The notes under the pieces are model-generated. The model ran no database searches, had not been told where the DNA came from, and saw only the letters and a program-made list of their open reading frames with translations. A DNA stretch of 55,887 bases from an uncultured Clostridia bacterium (lineage in GTDB: Bacteria; Bacillota; Clostridia; Oscillospirales; Acutalibacteraceae). The DNA lies in assembly GCA_947584595.1 (NCBI GenBank), contig CANPWP010000012.1:1-55887 (forward strand). The letters run 5' to 3'. Of the stretch, positions 27,028 to 37,386 are shown in pieces. How positions within the stretch are numbered: the first letter of the stretch is position 1; every line of letters begins with the position of its first letter. The translations under genes were made by a program, and so were the position numbers.

Positions 27028-27069
27028 AAACAGGAAATCGGATAATTATTTCTGTCCGATTTTCTGTTT
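27028..27069 (+). terminator. Terminator after the MurE-type gene
   Basis: Arms AAACAGGAAATCGGA and TCCGATTTTCTGTTT (one mismatch) with a 12-base loop, followed by a T-rich stretch, 41 bases after the stop codon. Confidence 0.75.
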
Positions 27070-27089
27070 ATTTATTAATGAAAGAAAAT

Positions 27090-27303
27090 AATATGAAACA
27101 TTTAACTTTGTATGTGTTAAAATGACATGACCCAATAAAAAAAAGAAGTAACTTTAAAATATGTATAATGAAATTAACCCAAAAAACATTTTACCAAAGA
27201 AAGAAGTGCTTCTCATAAATATAATAATACAAGGTGCAAAGAAAAAGCAAACAGTCGTTAAATATGCAAACAAAATCGGCTCACATTTATTTATAACGTA
27301 GAA
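27090..27303 (+). mobile_element. 5' remnant of an IS481-like element
   Basis: This stretch aligns with the left end of the element at 39164-39330: TTTGTATGTGT, then ACCCAATAAAAA, GAAGTAACT, TATAATGA and ACCAAAGAAAGAAGT in the same order. The following codons (GAKKKQTVVKYANKIGSHL in frame) resemble an IS481 transposase N-terminus and stop at 27298-27300. The rest of the element is missing. Confidence 0.75.
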
Positions 27304-27407
27304 ATTTTTAACAAGTTATTTTTTAAAAATTATTGATTTTAGTTAAATTATCTGTCATAATAATAATGTATAAAATTAAGCATAAGTCTTATAAAGGAGA
27401 TAATTTT

Positions 27408-28040
27408 ATGGATTTTATAGATACAGTAAAAAACTCGTTGAACACAGCCGTTGATACAATTTCAGCAGTTACTCATACCATTATTGAAAAAAACAGAACG
27501 AATGCTCAGCTTAACCGTTTGCGTCTTGTTATGAAAAACGAGAGCGAAATGATTAACAGAGCGTATATTGCATTGGGAAAGCATTACTATGAAAATTCAG
27601 GCAAGGGAAAAGATTTTTTGCCTGCTAAAAATGAGAGCGAGCTTTTTAAGGTAATTGAAACCTCTAAATGCAGAATTAAAAAAGCAAGAGAAAGATACAA
27701 CCTGATTCTCGAAAACCAAACGGTAGAAATTTTTGAAAATTATGACAAAAACACTATTGAGGATATAACGGTTGCCTGCTCAAATGAAGACGAATATGCA
27801 GAATCTCCGTTCCCTGTAAAAGAGGAAAAACCACAGGTTGTAGAGGATATTACTGTGGCAGCTAAAGATATGGCGGAGAAAGTAAAAGACACAGTTTCAG
27901 ATGTTGCGTCAGAAGTTAAAGAAACAGTATCGGACACGGTTGAAAAAGTTAAGGATACAGTAGCAAATTCAGCAGAAGACGCAAAGGAATCTGTATCAGA
28001 TGCAGTAAGCAATGAAACTGACGAAAATTTTTCATTTTAA
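27408..28040 (+). CDS. LEA-like amphipathic repeat protein of unknown function
   Basis: This is a 210-residue soluble, charged protein without signal or membrane segments. Residues 1-110 are helical (MDFIDTVKNSLNTAV... then RLRLVMKNESEMINRAYIAL) and hold GKHYYENSGKGKDFLP. Residues about 145-205 form an 11-residue-periodic amphipathic stretch of the pattern VKDTVSD / VKETVSD / VKDTVAN, as in LEA group 3 and apolipoprotein-like proteins. Such tails bind membranes or protect proteins under stress, but for this gene that is only inference. The start at 27408 has AAAGGAG; an upstream in-frame reading lacks one. It is monocistronic, between an IS remnant and a terminator. Confidence 0.7.
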   Translation: MDFIDTVKNSLNTAVDTISAVTHTIIEKNRTNAQLNRLRLVMKNESEMINRAYIALGKHYYENSGKGKDFLPAKNESELFKVIETSKCRIKKARERYNLILENQTVEIFENYDKNTIEDITVACSNEDEYAESPFPVKEEKPQVVEDITVAAKDMAEKVKDTVSDVASEVKETVSDTVEKVKDTVANSAEDAKESVSDAVSNETDENFSF

Positions 28041-28060
28041 ATTTTAATATAAACTGAACC

Positions 28061-28092
28061 AAAGGAACAGCAAACGCTGTTCCTTTATTTTT
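28061..28092 (+). terminator. Terminator after the LEA-like gene
   Basis: A perfect hairpin AAAGGAACAGC-AAAC-GCTGTTCCTTT runs into ATTTTTG, 20 bases after the stop codon. Confidence 0.85.
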
Positions 28093-28324
28093 GTCTTAAA
28101 TTTAAAATTTTTTTACATTAATTTTTACATTAAATTAATATACAAATTAATATTACGTGAAAAAATTTTATAAATTAACCATAAAACAAAATTTTCCACT
28201 TAATAAAATGAAAACTACTGAGCTTTATTTCTTAATTAGAATTAAATAATTTTTATTTTATTTTATAATAAAGTGATAAATTCAAAAATTCTAAACTTGA
28301 CTGATATTTTGGAGGTCAACCAAC

Positions 28325-31237
28325 TTGAAACTGGGATTAGATATAGGCTCAACAACTATAAAATGTGTAGTTTTAGATGATAAAAATAATTTAATATACA
28401 GTACTTATGAGCGTCATTTTTCACAGATTACCGAGAAAATCGTCGAAATCCTCACGAAAGTCAGAGAAGTTCTGCCTGAAGCTGTAAACGCTAAGGTTGC
28501 AATGAGCGGAAGCGCAGGTATGGGTGTTGCGGAAAGCTGCGGAATAGACTTTGTTCAAGAGGTTTACGCTACAAGAATTGCCGCCAATACTTTTATTCCC
28601 GGAACAGATGTTGTAATTGAATTAGGCGGAGAGGACGCTAAAATTTTATTCCTTACAAACGGACTTGAGGTCAGAATGAACGGTACCTGTGCAGGCGGTA
28701 CAGGTGCGTTTATTGACCAGATGGCAACTCTTTTAAATGTCCCGTTAGAGGAACTTGACGACCTTGCAAAGGAATATGAAAAAACATATACAATAGCTTC
28801 AAGATGCGGAGTTTTTGCAAAAACAGATATTCAGCCCCTTTTAAATCAAGGTGCAAGAAAAAGCGATATTGCGGAAAGTATCTTTCAGGCTGTTGTAAGC
28901 CAGACGGTAGCAGGTCTTGCTCAGGGAAGAGAAATTACAGGAAAAGTTGTATATCTGGGCGGGCCTTTAACTTTTATGTCCGAGCTTAGAAAATGCTTTG
29001 ACGAAACATTAAATACACAGGGTATTTGTCCTGAAAACTCTCTTTATTATGTTGCCTGCGGAGCGGCTCTTTGCGCTGAAAAGACGATTGATTTTGATAA
29101 AGTTTCAGAAAGGGTCAAAAATTACCACGGCAGTGGAAACTTTGCCTTTAACAAGCCTCTTTTTGAAAGTCAGGAAGATTACAACGAATTTAAAGCCCGT
29201 CACAATAAAGCAACCGTAACCCAAAAAGAGCTTAAAGGATATAGCGGCAAGGCTTATATCGGTATGGACGCAGGTTCAACAACGGTTAAAGCAGTTGTTT
29301 TAAACGAGGACGGAGAACTTCTCTATTCGGAATATATGCCATCAAAGGGCAATCCCGTTGACCTTATTAAAGGCTTTCTAAACAAGGTTTACGAAATTTG
29401 CCCCGATATAGATATAGCTTCATCTGCCGTTACAGGATACGGTGAAGAAATTATTAAAAATGCATTTGACGTTGATTTTGGTATAGTAGAAACTGTTGCC
29501 CACTTTACGGCGGCAAAATATTTTATGCCCGATGTAGAGTTTGTTATTGATATAGGCGGACAGGATATTAAATGCTTTAAAATTCACAACGGAGCAATAG
29601 ATAACATTTTCTTAAATGAAGCCTGTTCATCAGGCTGCGGAAGTTTTTTGCAGACCTTTGCAAATGCACTTGATTATTCAATTGAAGATTTTGCTAAAAT
29701 GGGACTTTTCGCAAAACACCCGGTAGATTTAGGCTCACGGTGTACCGTATTTATGAACTCATCAGTAAAACAGGCTCAGAAAGACGGTGCAACAATAGAA
29801 GATATATCGGCAGGACTTTCACTTTCAGTAGTTAAAAATGCACTTTATAAGGTTATCAGAGCTTCAAGTCCCGATGAGCTTGGAAAAAAGGTAGTTGTTC
29901 AGGGAGGTACTTTCTTAAACGACGCCGTACTCCGTGCGTTTGAAATGGAAATGGGAGTTAACGTAGTCCGTGCAAATATTGCAGGACTTATGGGTGCATA
30001 CGGTGCGGCTCTTTATTCAATGTCTAAGGTTAAAAATGAGGAAAATCCCAAAAGCACTATAATTGATAAAGAGGGATTAAACAGCTTTGTTCACGAAATC
30101 AGAGTTGTAAACTGCGGTATGTGTCAGAATAACTGCCGATTAACGGTCAACTCCTTTGGCGGAGGCAAAAAGTTTATTGCAGGAAATCGATGTGAAAGAC
30201 CGATTACAAAGAAAAATACCTCAAGTGAAAATAATAATATTTACGATTATAAGCTTAAACTTTTGCAGAGCTATAAGCCTGTTAAGGGCAAAAGAGGCAA
30301 GCTTGGTATTCCTATGGGGCTTAATATGTATGAGCTTCTGCCGTTTTGGCACAGCTTCTTTACAACTTTAGGATTTGAAGTTATATGCTCTCCTCTTTCA
30401 AGCAGAAAGCTGTATCAGAGAGGTCAGCAGACAATTCCGTCAGATACAGTCTGCTTCCCTGCAAAATTAATGCACGGTCATGTGCAGACGCTTATTGACA
30501 ACGGTGTAGATACAATCTTTTATCCTTGTCTTTCATATAACTTTGATGAGGGATTAGGCGATAACCACTATAACTGTCCTGTTGTTGCATATTACCCCGA
30601 GGTTATCAACAACAATATGAAAGATATTCAAAAAATTATCTTTATTAAAGAATATTTCGGCATACACAGAAAAAAAGACTTTCCCAAAAAGGCCTTTGAG
30701 AAGCTTTCTCATTATTTCCCTGATATTACTCAAAATCAGATTAAAAAGGCAGCAGACGCCGCCTATGCCGAATACGATAACTATATGGAGAAAATAAGAC
30801 AAAAAGGCAACGAGATCATTGCAAATGCAGAGAAAGAGGGCAAACATATTATGGTGCTTTCAGGCAGACCGTACCACGTTGACCCTGAAATTAACCACGG
30901 TATAGATAAGCTTATTTCAAGCTTCGGGGTTGCCATTGTTTCAGAAGACATTATTTCTCCGAGAGCAGAAAAATTTAAAACAGGCGTTCTTAACCAATGG
31001 ACATATCACTCAAGACTTTATGCGGCGGCAAAATATATAACCGAAAGAAAAGATATGGATTTAATTCAGCTTGTATCCTTCGGCTGCGGCGTTGACGCCA
31101 TTACCACCGATGAAGTAAGAGATATTCTTGAGAAAAAAGGCAAAATATATACTCAGATAAAAATTGATGAAATTACAAACTTAGGTGCGGTAAAAATCCG
31201 TATTCGCAGCTTGCTTGCGGCTATCGGACAGGAATGA
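28325..31237 (+). CDS. 2-hydroxyacyl-CoA dehydratase activase, double ATPase plus DUF2229
   Basis: This is a 970-residue ATP-dependent activase of the BadF/BadG/BcrA/BcrD family. Members drive electrons into 2-hydroxyacyl-CoA dehydratases or benzoyl-CoA reductases through a bridging [4Fe-4S] cluster. Two ASKHA ATPase modules are present: residues 1-250 (GLDIGSTTIK, GTCAGGTGAFIDQM, SRCGVFAKTDIQ) and about 310-575 (GMDAGSTTVK, NEACSSGCGSFLQ, GSRCTVFMNSSVKQ). The cluster cysteines are in CAGG/SRCG and SSGCG/SRCT. A Cys-rich CGMCQNNCRL link and a DUF2229 domain (about 650-860) follow. The start is TTG at 28325 after GGAGG. The next gene carries the dehydratase-like part that is fused in many clostridia. 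Its physiological substrate is unknown. Confidence 0.88.
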   Translation: MKLGLDIGSTTIKCVVLDDKNNLIYSTYERHFSQITEKIVEILTKVREVLPEAVNAKVAMSGSAGMGVAESCGIDFVQEVYATRIAANTFIPGTDVVIELGGEDAKILFLTNGLEVRMNGTCAGGTGAFIDQMATLLNVPLEELDDLAKEYEKTYTIASRCGVFAKTDIQPLLNQGARKSDIAESIFQAVVSQTVAGLAQGREITGKVVYLGGPLTFMSELRKCFDETLNTQGICPENSLYYVACGAALCAEKTIDFDKVSERVKNYHGSGNFAFNKPLFESQEDYNEFKARHNKATVTQKELKGYSGKAYIGMDAGSTTVKAVVLNEDGELLYSEYMPSKGNPVDLIKGFLNKVYEICPDIDIASSAVTGYGEEIIKNAFDVDFGIVETVAHFTAAKYFMPDVEFVIDIGGQDIKCFKIHNGAIDNIFLNEACSSGCGSFLQTFANALDYSIEDFAKMGLFAKHPVDLGSRCTVFMNSSVKQAQKDGATIEDISAGLSLSVVKNALYKVIRASSPDELGKKVVVQGGTFLNDAVLRAFEMEMGVNVVRANIAGLMGAYGAALYSMSKVKNEENPKSTIIDKEGLNSFVHEIRVVNCGMCQNNCRLTVNSFGGGKKFIAGNRCERPITKKNTSSENNNIYDYKLKLLQSYKPVKGKRGKLGIPMGLNMYELLPFWHSFFTTLGFEVICSPLSSRKLYQRGQQTIPSDTVCFPAKLMHGHVQTLIDNGVDTIFYPCLSYNFDEGLGDNHYNCPVVAYYPEVINNNMKDIQKIIFIKEYFGIHRKKDFPKKAFEKLSHYFPDITQNQIKKAADAAYAEYDNYMEKIRQKGNEIIANAEKEGKHIMVLSGRPYHVDPEINHGIDKLISSFGVAIVSEDIISPRAEKFKTGVLNQWTYHSRLYAAAKYITERKDMDLIQLVSFGCGVDAITTDEVRDILEKKGKIYTQIKIDEITNLGAVKIRIRSLLAAIGQE

Positions 31238-31277
31238 TTATTTGACAGATTAAATTTACCGCAGAAAAGGTGAAATT

Positions 31278-32576
31278 ATGGCAGAGTTAGTATATGATGA
31301 AACCGGCAGACTTCTTTTTACAAAGGAAATGAAAGAGGAATATACTATTTTAATTCCTATGATGATGCCGACTCATTTTAATATAATGAAAAGCGTTTTG
31401 ATTCATAACGGATATAAAATGGAGCTTTTAGATACAGACGGACCGGAAATAGCACAGACAGGATTAAAGTATGTTCATAACGATACCTGTTATCCGGCAA
31501 TTCTTGTAATAGGTCAGCTTATTCACGCCTTGGAAAGCGGAAAGTATGACGTTCATAAAACTGCCCTGATGATCACCCAGACAGGCGGCGGATGCAGAGC
31601 TTCAAACTATATTCACCTTCTGAGAAAAGCTCTTCATAAAGCAGGGTTTGATTTTGTGCCGATTATTTCACTTAATTTGTCAGGACTCGAAAAAAACCCC
31701 GGATTTTCTCTTACTCTGCCAATGATACGGGAACTTGCGGCAGCTCTTGTTTACGGAGACGTTATTATGCTTGCTGCCAATCAGACAAGACCTTATGAAG
31801 TTACAAAGGGTGAAACAAACGCTCTTGTAGAAAAGTGGTCGCAGAAAATTTCAGATGAATTTGCAAACGGTTTCGGATATAAAACTAAGGAAATTGAAGA
31901 AAGTCTTTATGAAATTTGTAAGGAATTTTCTGAAATTAAGGTTAAGAAAGTGCCAAAGGTTAAGGTTGGTATAGTAGGTGAAATTTATGTTAAGTATGCC
32001 CGCTTGGGAAATAATGACTTAGAGCGATTTCTTGCAGAACAGGACTGTGAAGTCTGCCTGCCCGGGCTTATGGGATTTGTGATGTTCAAGGTAGATAACC
32101 GCCTTGAGGATATTAAGCTTTACGGCGGAAATAAGCTGAAATATTCGGTAGCCAATATGCTTATGAAATTTCTTCAAAAAATGGAAAAAATGATTATTGA
32201 CTGCACTGAAAAATACGGATTTTTGCCCCCGTCACCATATACTCATACAAAAAAGCTTGTAAAGGGAGTAATCGGCTACGGAAGTAAAATGGGCGAGGGA
32301 TGGCTTTTAACAGCAGAAATGCTTGAACTTGCGGAAACAGGCTTTGAGAATATCGTCTGCACCCAGCCTTTCGGCTGTCTTCCCAATCATATAAACGGCA
32401 AAGGCGCAGTAAGAAAAATAAAGAGTATTAACCCAAAGGCAAACATCGTTACAATTGATTATGACCCCGGTGCTCCAAAAGTAAATCAGGAAAACAGAAT
32501 TAAACTTATGCTCGCAGTTGCAAGAGAAGAGCTTGATAAAACAATCAGTAAAAATAACAAAAAGAAGAAAAAATAA
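31278..32576 (+). CDS. 2-hydroxyacyl-CoA dehydratase-related protein, activase partner
   Basis: This 432-residue protein is homologous to the C-terminal part of the ~1,400-residue fused activase proteins of clostridia and to the HgdB/D-like dehydratase superfamily. It begins MAELVYDETGRLLFTKEMKE. It has HNDTCYPAILVIGQLI and TQTGGGCRASNY with candidate cluster cysteines, then CLPNHINGKGAVRKIK near the C-terminus, and ends in a Lys-rich tail. It starts 40 bases after the activase, with AAAGG before the ATG, and the pair ends at a strong terminator, so the two form one operon. The separate two-gene arrangement is the unfused state of the same protein. Its reaction in the cell is not established. 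Confidence 0.83.
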   Translation: MAELVYDETGRLLFTKEMKEEYTILIPMMMPTHFNIMKSVLIHNGYKMELLDTDGPEIAQTGLKYVHNDTCYPAILVIGQLIHALESGKYDVHKTALMITQTGGGCRASNYIHLLRKALHKAGFDFVPIISLNLSGLEKNPGFSLTLPMIRELAAALVYGDVIMLAANQTRPYEVTKGETNALVEKWSQKISDEFANGFGYKTKEIEESLYEICKEFSEIKVKKVPKVKVGIVGEIYVKYARLGNNDLERFLAEQDCEVCLPGLMGFVMFKVDNRLEDIKLYGGNKLKYSVANMLMKFLQKMEKMIIDCTEKYGFLPPSPYTHTKKLVKGVIGYGSKMGEGWLLTAEMLELAETGFENIVCTQPFGCLPNHINGKGAVRKIKSINPKANIVTIDYDPGAPKVNQENRIKLMLAVAREELDKTISKNNKKKKK

Positions 32577-32590
32577 ATGATATAATTAAG

Positions 32591-32630
32591 GCGGTACGCA
32601 TTTTTGTTGCGTACCGCTCTTTTATTTTTG
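32591..32630 (+). terminator. Terminator after the activase operon
   Basis: A hairpin with arms GCGGTACGCA and TGCGTACCGC is followed by TCTTTTATTTTTG, 15 bases after the stop codon. Confidence 0.9.
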
Positions 32631-32770
32631 TTATAAAATTGCAAATTGTTATCTGTTTATATTTAAATTACCTTTAAAGTTTTTCGTCAAAACAATCCCT
32701 TACTGCATAAATTTTTAGAATAATTATTTACTTTAAAGTTACAACATTGAAATATTAGCAGAATTAGAAA

Positions 32771-32897
32771 GCAGGGCCTTGATGTACATTCACCCGCCCA
32801 ATATATGTAACCTTTTGGGGATAATGACCACATCGTCCCAAAAAAATTTATATGAACTTTTTAAAATAATTTGGGCGGATATGAAATCCGCCCCTGC
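32771..32897. repeat. Short inverted-repeat element (MITE-like)
   Basis: A 127-base block begins GCAGGGCCTTGATGT and ends AATCCGCCCCTGC. The two ends are imperfect inverted repeats over about 28 bases, GCAGGG...CCGCCCAA against the complement of TTGGGCGGAT...CCCCTGC. The right end is also a GGGCGGAT/ATCCGCCC hairpin that could end secA transcription. Nothing inside is coding. Confidence 0.6.
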
Positions 32898-32930
32898 AAT
32901 TTATGAAAAATGTCTTTTTTATATAAGCAA

Positions 32931-35801
32931 TTATTCATCTCTGCCGCAGCACTTTTTATACTTTTTGCCGCTGCCGCAGGGACATGGGTCATTTCTGCCT
33001 ACTTTTTTGCCCTTACGAACTGTTTTATTGACTGTGTCTGTGCCGTCTGATGAAGTAGATGTAGGCTGAGCTACCTGCTCTCTCTTTAATGCTACCGTTA
33101 TAGGATTCGGCTGAGGGCTATTATCATTCTGACCTAAAATAACCTGATGTGCGGCCGCCGCTCTTTCTTTTGCAAGGCGTCTTGCTTCTTCAATTGCCTG
33201 CTGACGTTTCTGGACCTCACGCACACGCTTTGGAGCAACAAGCATAAGCTTGACGGTATCTTCACGAATGTTTTCAATCATTTCATCAAACATTCCGAAG
33301 CCCTCCAGCTTATATTCAACAACAGGGTCGTGCTGACCGTATGAACGCAGGCGTATACCCGATTTAAGCTGTTCCATATTATCAATATGTTCCATCCAAT
33401 GAGTATCAACGCTCTTTAAGAGATAAACCCTTTCCATTTCACGCATTGTATCGTTATCAAGGAGAGTTTCGTTTTCTTCATAAATATCCTTTGCCTCTTG
33501 AATAATCATATCCCTGATTTCTTCGGCTTCAATATTTTCAATTTCCTGAGGAGTAAAGCTGTATTTGCTCTTATCCTTAATTATCCAGTCCCCGTAAAAC
33601 TCAAGCAAGCCTGCTAAATTCCAGTTATCGTGAAGTCCCTCGGGGAGATAATGTTTAGTATTTTCATCAATAGTCTGTTCAAGCATTTTCATAACGGTCT
33701 CTCTTAAATCCTCACCGTTTAACACCTGATCACGCTGACCGTAAATAATCTCACGCTGACGGTTCATTACATCGTCGTATTGGAGCACATCTTTACGGAT
33801 TCCGAAGTTTCTCATTTCAACCTTTTCCTGCGAGCTTTCAATTATATTTGAAAGCATTTTGTTTTCAATAGCAGTTTCTTCATCTACGCTGAGTCTTTCC
33901 ATCATAGCCTTCATTCTGTCGCCGCCGAATAAACGCATAAGGTCGTCCTCGCATGAAAGATAAAAGCGGCTCATACCCGGATCGCCCTGACGACCTGCAC
34001 GACCTCTGAGCTGATTGTCGATTCTTCGGGATTCGTGGCGCTCTGTACCTATAATGCAAAGACCGCCGGCTTCTTTCACCTTTTCTGCTTCATCTTTGAT
34101 TTCATCTTTATATTTTTCATTTAATTCCTTAAATGTCTGTCTTGCATCTAAAATTTCCTGATTATCTGTTTCTGCAAAGCCTGTTGCCTCTTCAATTAAT
34201 TCTTCGCTGTAGTTTTGCTTGCGCATAGATGCCTTTGCAAGATATTCTGCATTACCTCCAAGCATAATATCGGTACCACGGCCTGCCATATTTGTTGCGA
34301 TTGTAACTGCGCCGTATTTACCTGCCTGGGCTACGATCTCAGCCTCTTTATCGTGTTGCTTAGCATTAAGAACATTATGCTTAATACCACGCCTTTTAAG
34401 CATTTTACTGAGATATTCCGATTTTTCAATTGAAATTGTACCAACAAGCACAGGCTGACCTTTTTCATGACACTCTACAATTTTGTCGATTACTGCATTA
34501 AACTTGCCCTGCTCTGTTTTAAAGATTGCATCGGGCAAATCTTCTCTTGCGAGAGGCTTATTTGTAGGAATTTCCACAACGTCAAGCTTATAGATTTCCT
34601 GAAATTCAGTTGCTTCCGTCTGGGCAGTACCTGTCATACCGCTGAGCTTTTTATAAAGACGGAAATAGTTTTGGAATGTAATTGTTGCGAGTGTTTTGCT
34701 TTCGTTCTGAATTTTTACGCCCTCTTTTGCTTCAATAGCCTGATGCAGGCCCTCGTTAAAGCGGCGGCCGTACATTAAACGACCTGTGAACTCATCAACA
34801 ATGATAACCTCGCCGTCTTTTACAACATAATCAACGTCAAGTTTCATTATGCCGTTTGCTTTAATCGCCTGATTAATATGATGCTGATAAGTTAAATTTT
34901 CAGGGTCTGACAGATTTTCAAGATTAAAGTATTCCTCTGCCTTTTTAACGCCGTTTTGTGTTAAGGTTGCAGTTTTCTGCTTTTCATCAACAATATAGTC
35001 AATTCCGTTTTCGGCATAGAAATCATCCATATCCTCTTTTGTATTGACCTCTGCAAATTTATGAACTTTGAGAGTTTTTGCAAATGCGTTTGCTCTTTCG
35101 TAAAGGTCTGTTGATTTATCGCCTTTACCTGAAATAATAAGAGGTGTTCTTGCTTCGTCTATGAGGATTGAGTCAACCTCATCGACTACTGCATAAGCGT
35201 GTCCTCTCTGAACCTTCTGCTCTTTATAAACGACCATATTATCACGGAGATAGTCAAAACCAAGCTCGTTGTTTGTTCCGTATGTAATATCGCAGTTATA
35301 AGCGGCTTTTCTCTTGTCATTGTCCAAATCGTGGACAATAAGACCTACCGTTAAGCCAAGATAACGGTACAGTTTTCCCATCCACTCCGAGTCACGGCGT
35401 GCAAGATAATCGTTGACTGTTACAATGTGAACACCCTCTCCTGTTAAGCCGTTTAAGTATGCAGGAAGAGTTGCCACCAGGGTTTTACCCTCACCTGTTT
35501 TCATTTCTGCAATTCTGCCCTGATGAAGAACAATTCCGCCTAAAACCTGAACAGGAAAATGCTTCATTCCAAGCACACGCCATGACGCTTCCCTGCAAAC
35601 TGCAAAAGCATCGGGAAGAATATCATCTGTTGTTTCTCCATTTGCAAGACGCTGCTTTAACAAATCGGTCTGTGATTTAAGCTCGCTTTCGCTCATATTT
35701 TTGTACTTATCTTCAAGCGAAAGCACTTTATCACAAAGAGGCTGGATTCTTTTTACCTCTTTTTTACTGTAATTTCCAAATAATGTTTTTAAAAAATTCA
35801 T
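32931..35801 (-). CDS. secA: Preprotein translocase ATPase SecA
   Basis: SecA is the cytoplasmic motor that pushes preproteins through SecYEG. The 956-residue length is normal for the family. The start at 35801 follows AAGGAAGG; an 8-residue longer reading is not supported. Seen in order are the Walker A motif MKTGEGKTL near residue 99, [19 protein letters not shown] (DEAD-box region), the helicase motif [13 protein letters not shown] near 500 and [13 protein letters not shown]. At the end is the zinc-binding SEC-C tail [15 protein letters not shown]. It lies 72 bases downstream of the PBP gene on the same strand, so it may be partly co-transcribed with the FHA-SEDS/PBP pair. Confidence 0.98.
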   Translation of the reverse strand: MNFLKTLFGNYSKKEVKRIQPLCDKVLSLEDKYKNMSESELKSQTDLLKQRLANGETTDDILPDAFAVCREASWRVLGMKHFPVQVLGGIVLHQGRIAEMKTGEGKTLVATLPAYLNGLTGEGVHIVTVNDYLARRDSEWMGKLYRYLGLTVGLIVHDLDNDKRKAAYNCDITYGTNNELGFDYLRDNMVVYKEQKVQRGHAYAVVDEVDSILIDEARTPLIISGKGDKSTDLYERANAFAKTLKVHKFAEVNTKEDMDDFYAENGIDYIVDEKQKTATLTQNGVKKAEEYFNLENLSDPENLTYQHHINQAIKANGIMKLDVDYVVKDGEVIIVDEFTGRLMYGRRFNEGLHQAIEAKEGVKIQNESKTLATITFQNYFRLYKKLSGMTGTAQTEATEFQEIYKLDVVEIPTNKPLAREDLPDAIFKTEQGKFNAVIDKIVECHEKGQPVLVGTISIEKSEYLSKMLKRRGIKHNVLNAKQHDKEAEIVAQAGKYGAVTIATNMAGRGTDIMLGGNAEYLAKASMRKQNYSEELIEEATGFAETDNQEILDARQTFKELNEKYKDEIKDEAEKVKEAGGLCIIGTERHESRRIDNQLRGRAGRQGDPGMSRFYLSCEDDLMRLFGGDRMKAMMERLSVDEETAIENKMLSNIIESSQEKVEMRNFGIRKDVLQYDDVMNRQREIIYGQRDQVLNGEDLRETVMKMLEQTIDENTKHYLPEGLHDNWNLAGLLEFYGDWIIKDKSKYSFTPQEIENIEAEEIRDMIIQEAKDIYEENETLLDNDTMREMERVYLLKSVDTHWMEHIDNMEQLKSGIRLRSYGQHDPVVEYKLEGFGMFDEMIENIREDTVKLMLVAPKRVREVQKRQQAIEEARRLAKERAAAAHQVILGQNDNSPQPNPITVALKREQVAQPTSTSSDGTDTVNKTVRKGKKVGRNDPCPCGSGKKYKKCCGRDE

Positions 35802-35845
35802 AATTCCTTCCTTTCGGTTTATCATATTCTGAACAGACTTTTCTA

Positions 35846-35876
35846 TTTGTTTTCTGTTTGTTTTCTGTTTGTTTTA
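35846..35876. repeat. Three short tandem units between PBP and secA
   Basis: The 11-base unit TTTGTTTTCTG occurs twice in full and a third time in part, ending at the PBP stop codon. It is a short slippage-type repeat. Confidence 0.7.
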
Positions 35877-37271
35877 TTCGACTTCGGACGCACCCAAACT
35901 TTTCGCCGCCTGAATCATTGCCGCTTCGGCTACAGGACCTGCATTTGAAAAGCCGATGCCGCCGTGTTCTACAACGCAGGCAAATGCAAGGGGACAGTCA
36001 TCATCTATGCAAAAACCGACCATCCATGCGTTTGGTTCTTTTCCCTCGCCTGTTTCGCCTGTACCTGTTTTTGCACACACCGTCAGTCCGCCGAACAAAT
36101 AATCTCCGTAATAGTCGGATATTGTATACCTCATATATTCTTTCAGCTTTTCAGCTGTATCGGGATTTACAAGGTTGTCTTCTTCCGTTCCCGGCAATGT
36201 TATGCCAAGCTTTGTGAAAAACGAGGTAGCATCATCCATTATATACGGGGTTTTTGTTTTGCCGCCGTTCGCAATAGAACCGCAGATTATAGCCATTTGC
36301 ATTGGATTTACAAGGTCGTTATACTGTCCTACGCCTGACCATGCAAGCTGATTTTCGTTAGCATTAGTTACATCATAGTGTCCCTTTTCGGTTTCAACTC
36401 CGCTGATTTTATATGAGGAGCTGATACCCATTTTCTCGGACATTTCCGTCATTTTATCTTTTCCAAGCTCAACCGCAAGCTCTGCAAATGCAATATTACA
36501 GGAGCATGCCATTGCTTCTTTTAAAGTGACGTCACCGTGAACATCCATACAGGTGACTTCGCTTCCGCCAATATTTTTACTACCCTCGCAGTGGAAAATT
36601 CTTGTATCATAATCGGGAATATTTTCAATTGCCGATGCACAGGTTATAATTTTGTAAATTGAGCCGGGTATATATGAAGATGAAAGTACGTGGTCAAGGT
36701 AAACGCCCTCGTAATCATCTGCATTGTCTTCAGTAATTTCAGGAGGAGCTTCAGGGTCGTAAGATTTTGTACTTACGGAGCATATTATTTCTCCCGTTTT
36801 ATAGTTATAAATTACGCAGGCGCCCGAGCGGTCGCCTAACTGTTCATATGCCGCTTTACAGGTTTCTGCATCGACTGTCAGTTTGATATTATTTTTTATT
36901 TTCAGTGAATCGGGAAGTCCGACTCCCCAGATAAAGTTATAACCGATAAGTTCTGAGCGGTACATACTCTGTACTGCCGTTGAAATGTTAAGGGAGTTAT
37001 CTCCGACAGTATGCAAAAGTGCAGTTCTTATACCCTCATCTTCGTTATAAACTCTTTCGCCGTCAACTGTCTGAGCAAGGATATTATCGTTTCTGTCATA
37101 AATTGAGCCTGCCTGTTCAAGGCCTCCGCTTCCCGATATATGACCGTTATATGCCTGATCTACCCAATCTGAATTATGAGTTAAAAGCAAAAAGGTAAAA
37201 TAACCAAGTCCTACTAAAAAAGCAAGGGCTACAAAAAATATAAACCAGCTGCGCTGTAATGTTCTTTTCAT
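35874..37271 (-). CDS. Class B penicillin-binding protein, PbpA-like transpeptidase
   Basis: This is a monofunctional D,D-transpeptidase of 465 residues that crosslinks peptidoglycan outside the membrane. One N-terminal anchor (about 10-32) is followed by a short non-catalytic region and the transpeptidase domain. The three active-site motifs are the acylated Ser in PGSIYK near residue 203, SCN near 256 and KTGTGE near 399. It is short and lacks the large pedestal of FtsI/Pbp2, resembling PbpA-type class B enzymes paired with RodA/FtsW. The FHA-SEDS gene ends 115 bases upstream on the same strand, so the two probably work as a polymerase-transpeptidase pair. The start follows AAAGGGG. Confidence 0.92.
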   Translation of the reverse strand: MKRTLQRSWFIFFVALAFLVGLGYFTFLLLTHNSDWVDQAYNGHISGSGGLEQAGSIYDRNDNILAQTVDGERVYNEDEGIRTALLHTVGDNSLNISTAVQSMYRSELIGYNFIWGVGLPDSLKIKNNIKLTVDAETCKAAYEQLGDRSGACVIYNYKTGEIICSVSTKSYDPEAPPEITEDNADDYEGVYLDHVLSSSYIPGSIYKIITCASAIENIPDYDTRIFHCEGSKNIGGSEVTCMDVHGDVTLKEAMACSCNIAFAELAVELGKDKMTEMSEKMGISSSYKISGVETEKGHYDVTNANENQLAWSGVGQYNDLVNPMQMAIICGSIANGGKTKTPYIMDDATSFFTKLGITLPGTEEDNLVNPDTAEKLKEYMRYTISDYYGDYLFGGLTVCAKTGTGETGEGKEPNAWMVGFCIDDDCPLAFACVVEHGGIGFSNAGPVAEAAMIQAAKSLGASEVE

Positions 37272-37386
37272 ATTAATGCCCCTTTCTTTTTAATACTGTA
37301 ATTTTTAATATATAAATAAGATTAATTTTTTATTTTTGATTGTCAGAAAATAAATTTTTATGCGGCTTTATCCATAATAAGACCTT

